Assembly: GCA_023159155.1 (NCBI GenBank)
Contig: JAJNNX010000024.1
Coordinates: 434,001 to 498,000, forward strand
Length of the DNA stretch: 64,000 nt
DNA from: Ustulina deusta
Lineage: Eukaryota; Ascomycota; Sordariomycetes; Xylariales; Xylariaceae
Direction of reading: 5' to 3'
The translations under genes were made by a program, and so were the position numbers. Below, one piece after another: positions 58,950-64,000 of the stretch; within the stretch, counting starts at the first letter, position 1, and each line of letters starts with the position of its first letter. The notes beneath the pieces are model-generated. The model had not been told where the DNA came from. It did not search any database and was given only the letters and a program-made list of their open reading frames with translations.

Positions 58950-61900
58950 ATGTCGAAAGAAAGTGGCCAGTATCAAGGGTCACAGGCATTTGCTCACCTT
59001 CTCCCATCTAAGAATGAGTCCATCAACCCGAACACTGGATCTCTGAATATTACGCACTCTCTTTTGGACCTCCGTGGCGTCAGAGCGAGTATTAACTTCT
59101 CTTTAAGCCTTACGTACACAGCAGGAAGTGCTGGTTCATTTGGCTTGCCCGCGTCATGGGGTCTTAGTCTTCCATACCTCATACCAGGGAAGAGCATTAC
59201 CACGAACGGGAAGACCTATGCCATCGACCTCCGCTGGACTGATACCACTGGCTACCAGTCGGGACTAAAATACATAAACAACCATGGCATGAAATTTCGA
59301 CCTATCAATCCTCCACAGCGCCTCCCTTCTGGGCAAGGTGGCTTGTATGCTTATCAGTTACAACACTCCGATGGATCTATTGACTTCTTCGACGCGACTG
59401 GAAAGCCCATTGAGCGCCATGATATCTTTGGAAATTTTGTCCGCTTCAGTTACCTGGGCAATCATCATGGAGACGTCCTGACACCTCAGCCATGCCTGGA
59501 CTACATAGTGGACTCTTGGGGCCAGAAGATTAGCTTTAGCTACATGGCATCTGCTCGAATGGACATTATGGGCCCAGACGGGACCAAGTTATCCGTCACA
59601 TATTCACAAGACGGAGTACACATGGTCACTAACGCCTTGGGATACCAAACAAGATATTCCTACACTGCGTTTGATGGTGACCAGAAGGTCATATCTGATA
59701 TTTTCTATCCCACAAATCTGACATCTAGGTTCTCTTACGGCAAGTTACAGTATTTGGATACTACTCGCAAAGTACGATGGCTACCTGCAGTGCAAGAGCA
59801 GTATAAGTACGAGCAGGGCGGCAAGTTCTTAGAACGCACGTCTTTCCGCTATGGTACGGAGACAAGTGGCCTGTCCTTCACTGGTGCGGGCAAAGGGTTC
59901 ACAATGGGCGGGTTGAGAGACAACCTAATGGAAGGTTCTGATCCCTACTACAAGTACGACGAGAGCCTGCATTTCTAGATATAACATCATTGGTGCTAAT
60001 TCTTCTTCTCTAGGTATGATGTCATGAAAACGAGCCTTGACGAGAAAGGAACCCCAATATCAATGACATCCACCTTGTTCAACTATCTGCACCTACCTAT
60101 CGAGGAAGTAAAGTGCGTGCGTTCTGCGGAAGGTGGCCGCTTTCGAAAGACATTTAGATCGGTTTTTACGTACGAAATATCTCGCGATAAACACGCCCGT
60201 ACGACGAGCTATGCGAACCCCGTCGTTGCAGAAGTTACTCGCAATGTCTCGTCCACTTTTGATCCGTCGTGGAAGCCAATGAAGCGGGCCTTGGCTAGTT
60301 ACGATCCGTTTGGTAATATTCTCACCGCCGGGGAAGAGTTGTACGACCCACAGGGGTCCTGGAGCAAACAAAAGCTATTGACCAACCAGTATTTCAATAC
60401 TCGAGACGGAATCACGATGCTACAGTCAGAGACAATCCAGGACGAAATTTCGGGTTCCGTCCAAGTGACTCGCAATACTCTCCGCCCAGATCAGAAAGCT
60501 ATCGAATCTTCCACGATTCTCTTTTCTCCAGAGGCACATGCGCAGCCAGTAGCCTTGAAAAGAAAGGAATACGAGTATGATCATCATGGCCGTCTACTCA
60601 AGGAGACAGTTGGTTGGTCCCAGCCGACCAATGCGCCCGAAGGTAGTGTAGCAAGCACAACCCGCACCATTGCATACAATTACGGCAACGGAATTCTCGT
60701 CGAAAGCCAAATCGATGCCGCGAATAATGCAACGCGGATTGAATACGATATGCGCAAACGCAGCGGTCCGTTGGTGCGTCGCACATTGCCGTTGGGCCAG
60801 TCGGAGATTTTCGAATACGACTCGATCGGGCGCGTTGTCAAACATATGGACTTTCTGGGCAGCGACGAGAGGACTGAGTACAGTGTTGGCAAGTTGAATA
60901 CTGTGACAACAACATCATCGTTGAATTACGTGACGGTCACAGTTTTGGATTCGCTGGGTCGGGTCGTTGAGACCCTCGACAACGGTGACCCGACTCAGGC
61001 CATTCCAACTCCAACGCGAGTGCGGCAACGGAACGTCTTTGATTGCAGAGGGCGATTGTGCCAGTCCACAGACCAGGTTGGGCTGGTTACTCAACACTTC
61101 TATGACGCTCTCGACCGCCCTGTGAAAGTCGTGGATCCAGAGGCTAACGTGACAGAGTTTGAGTACGATGACATTAATCTCATCGTTCGACAAACACTGA
61201 ACGGTGATCTCCGCAAGTGCTGGCAACTAGATGGCGCTGCGCAGGTCGTCAAAACCATAAGCTTTGCCGACTCGAGTGATACGTCTATCAATTACTGCAC
61301 CGTAGTGGACACTGTTTTGGATGCCGACAAACGCAGCATCGTTGAAACTACAACAGAAAGGCCCAGAGACAATCCTAACGGTCCCCCAATCAAGACTCTC
61401 CAGGAAGAGCGCAGGACATACGGTGTAGAGTCATCGTTACTTTTTTACTCGAAAACCGGCTGCACTGAAAACGGGAACGATACTGTTGAGCGCCGGCTGG
61501 TTCACGACCTATTCGGCAATGTCCATTCATATACCAAGAAGACGATATATGCCGATGGGCGTACCTTTCTACACATGAGCCCCACGCGGATCTACAACTC
61601 GAACAACAAGCTAGTCGAACTACGCAACCAGCTCGGACAAGTCGAAGCCTACGAATACGATGAGAATAGTTGGCTAAAAAAGACAACTAAATTCGATGGG
61701 AGCACGGTCACTTATCGTCGCGATGGTTATGGGCAATCGCTTGAGGCAGAGCACTCCGGAGGAAACAAGACCCTGTTATCATATGTCTGCAAAGATAGGG
61801 TATCTGAAATGCGCGAAGGGTCGGAAAGTATCAGATATGAGTACGCTTTGGATGGGACAGTCACTTCGGAGAAGTTTGCAGACGGTCGTACACAGACCTA

Positions 61901-63707
61901 TAAACTCGACAGCTTTAGCCGTGTTGTCCAAGAGGTGGACGTCTTTGGAGTCGCGCGAGAGACGCAGTATGATTCGGCCGGACACATCGTGTCGGTGAGC
62001 TGCAAAGGCGATAAGGTATCCCACACATACGGCACAGCCAACCATGCAAACGGCCAACTTCTAGGATTCCGTGTTCAAGGTCAAGCGGACTACGAGGTGT
62101 TCAAGTTCTACGACGGACTAGGAGCCGTCAAGCAGGCTAAGGTGCAGCAAGGGTCATCCAAGATGCTCTTGGAGGCAACCTATTCTACAAACAGCATGGG
62201 CCAAATGTTGACATCACAGACAACATCGACTGCCTGCCCAGAACTCAGCGGCGAACGTCGGTGGACCTATGATGGAATTGGCCAACTAATCCAGGACGAC
62301 GTAACATCCCCTATTTCCCAGTTCACGACCAAGTTTGTCTACGATGGAAATTCCAATATCATTTCCACCAATGCCAACGGTACCGATACATATATGCGGT
62401 ACAATACCATCGATCAACGTGTTGATTCAGGCTTCGAATACGACCAGAATGGCCGCCTAAAGCGCGACAGCCGAGGCCGGAACTACACTTATGATGCCAA
62501 GGACCGCTTGCTATCCGTGCAGGTGTCTGACGACGTAGATGCTAAATTTGGTTACCAGCCCAACGACTTCCTCAGCTTCATGCAGGAGCCTCAGAGTGAG
62601 AGCCATATCTACCACAGTGGCGGGCAGATCAATGCTATCGAGGTTACAGGCGGAGAGGGTGCTGGCAACACCACATCCATTCTGTCCGGCGTTGACGGTC
62701 CTCTCGCGAGCTATTCGAGCCAAGGCGATAACGCCTATTTCGTGGACGACAGGGGTTCTACTGCAATGCTCTTGCGGCAAGAAAAAGCCGCTTCGTTGGC
62801 ATACCAGGCATATGGAAAGCAGAAAGCCTCAACGCCAGTGCCGAGTCATTTGAGTTTTGGGTTCACGAAGGCGTTCACAAACCAAGCAAGCGGGCTCGTC
62901 TATTTGCGCTCACGGTTCTACGATCCTGAGAACTCGAGTTTCCTAACGATGGACACATATGACATCAAGGAGAACCGCTACGCCTACTGCGAAGGAGATC
63001 CTGTCAACTACTTCGATCCGACAGGCCACGACAGATGGGGATTGGTCGCTGCTATCGGTGGCATGGTTGTCGGTGCCATCGTCACCATATTTGCGCCACA
63101 CATGATTACTGCTGCCGTGACGAGTCTGATTGGCGCGGAAGTTCTGGCGGCCGCGCCGGCGGCCGGGGCAGCTGTGGAATTAATATCTGGTGGCATCGCA
63201 GCTGGTTTGAGTTCGGTTGCTGCCGGTGCTACGCAAAACGCCATCACAGCCGTTGCAACCGGGGAACGGTTCAACTACACCGCGTTGCAGGCTCTGACCG
63301 ACTTCGCAATCACCGCCATAGGAGCAGTCGCCTCGACGGTGGTTTCGGAAAGACTTTTCCCGCGGCCACAGCAAGGGGCCATTCGCGGACCAGAGGCGGG
63401 CCAGTTAGCTAACCAAAGACGATATCTCCTCCGTGGCGCTGCCGCCGCGGCTCTTAATGGACTAGCTACGGCTGGCCTTGATACTCTACAAAATCCAGAT
63501 CGTCCAGTGAACATGCAAGGGATAGCGTTGAGTTGGATGGCTGGATTGGTTCTTACGAGGATGAGATATCACGGAATGACGGGGCAGAACCGCGGGCGCC
63601 TATCTTCATCATTGTCTGATTCTCCCAATCGGACACGTGCGTCAAGTGCGTCAAGTGGGACGGAAATGCTTTTGTTCAAACGTCGACCTAGTGACGATTT
63701 GCTATGA
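58950..63707 (+). CDS. RHS/YD-repeat protein with C-terminal hydrophobic domain
   Basis: Two exons (58,950-59,953 and 60,014-63,707) joined across a 60-bp GT-AG intron give 1,565 residues in frame. ATG at 58,950 (aaaATGtcg) is the first in the frame. No signal peptide is visible. Residues about 1-330 form an N-terminal beta-rich region with DNALGYQTRYSY-like repeats. A long series of YD repeats follows (YDSIGRVVKH, YDALDRPVKV, YDQNGRLKRD, YDAKDRLLSV and others). The RHS core motif GLVYLRSRFYDPENSSFLTMD and YAYCEGDPVNYFDPTGH ends at residue 1340. In bacteria such proteins form a shell around a variable C-terminal toxin released after this motif. Here the last 225 residues contain Gly/Ala-rich hydrophobic segments (AAIGGMVVGAIVTIFA, then about 60 similar residues) and a Ser/Arg-rich tail. 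No known nuclease motif is seen. Origin by transfer from bacteria is plausible, and the intron shows adaptation to a fungal genome. Function in fungi is unknown. Confidence 0.88.
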
Positions 63708-64000
63708 TAAACGCAATAGGGACTGCGATGAGTCGTTGGGCAGGCAACAGGTGAAAGGGATGGTCGTCCAAGGAGACGGTGGCATCTGTGGCAGCATGCG
63801 CGAACTTGTGAACAAGATTAGAAACGTCTAATGAAAAGGGTTGACTGTGACTAGTTCGATTTTTATAGCCTAATGATTTGATAATTAACCACAATAGTAA
63901 GGGAAAGGTGACCGATCGCTTTTCAATTAAATGAGCGGTAATCTGACACCAATCCCCTAACTTCAAGGTCGGCTAACCAGTCTACTTTTTTTCGCGGCTT
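63708..64000. other. 3' flank of the RHS gene
   Basis: No supported gene or immunity-type reading frame follows within the 293 bases to the window end. A minus-strand frame at 63,688-63,966 overlaps the RHS stop and lacks features. Confidence 0.45.

Overview
The window looks like the nuclear genome of a filamentous ascomycete (Pezizomycotina). Short GT-AG introns (roughly 55-140 bp) interrupt fungal-type genes. There is a non-reducing polyketide synthase with SAT and PT domains, an AflR-type Zn2Cys6 regulator, and very long A/T-only blocks with no open frames, as expected from repeat-induced point mutation (RIP). The species cannot be named from the sequence alone.

Layout. 1-9,000: an AT-rich block made of an irregular tandem repeat split by a degraded LTR retrotransposon (1,283-8,042, minus strand). 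9,000-14,300: a moderate-GC island with a cytochrome P450 relic and an intact O-methyltransferase. 14,371-35,950: a nested transposon stack. A dispersed repeat is interrupted by a non-coding LTR element whose interior is an array of about 19 palindromic hairpins (14,502-18,670). Further in are a well-preserved 306-bp solo LTR (19,967-20,272) and a degraded LTR element (20,847-33,894) that itself contains a second LTR element (22,581-28,519). 36,000-49,400: a gene-poor island with an intact two-exon zinc-type oxidoreductase, an MFS exporter pseudogene, an intact AflR-like regulator and a second P450 pseudogene. 49,450-56,704: a seven-exon NR-PKS (SAT-KS-AT-PT-ACP-ACP-R). 57,338-57,976: a small secreted cysteine-rich protein. 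58,950-63,707: a two-exon RHS/YD-repeat giant protein of bacterial polymorphic-toxin architecture.

How the genes fit together. The PKS, AflR-like factor, oxidoreductase and O-methyltransferase are all intact and look like the core of one aromatic polyketide cluster. The PKS ends in a reductase domain, so an aromatic aldehyde is the expected released product. The oxidoreductase and methyltransferase could act on it. The transporter and both P450s are broken by stops, frameshifts and deletions. The cluster therefore appears to have been split by retrotransposon insertion and to have lost its export and oxidation steps while keeping scaffold, regulation and two tailoring genes. The RHS gene and the secreted protein are not obviously part of that pathway.
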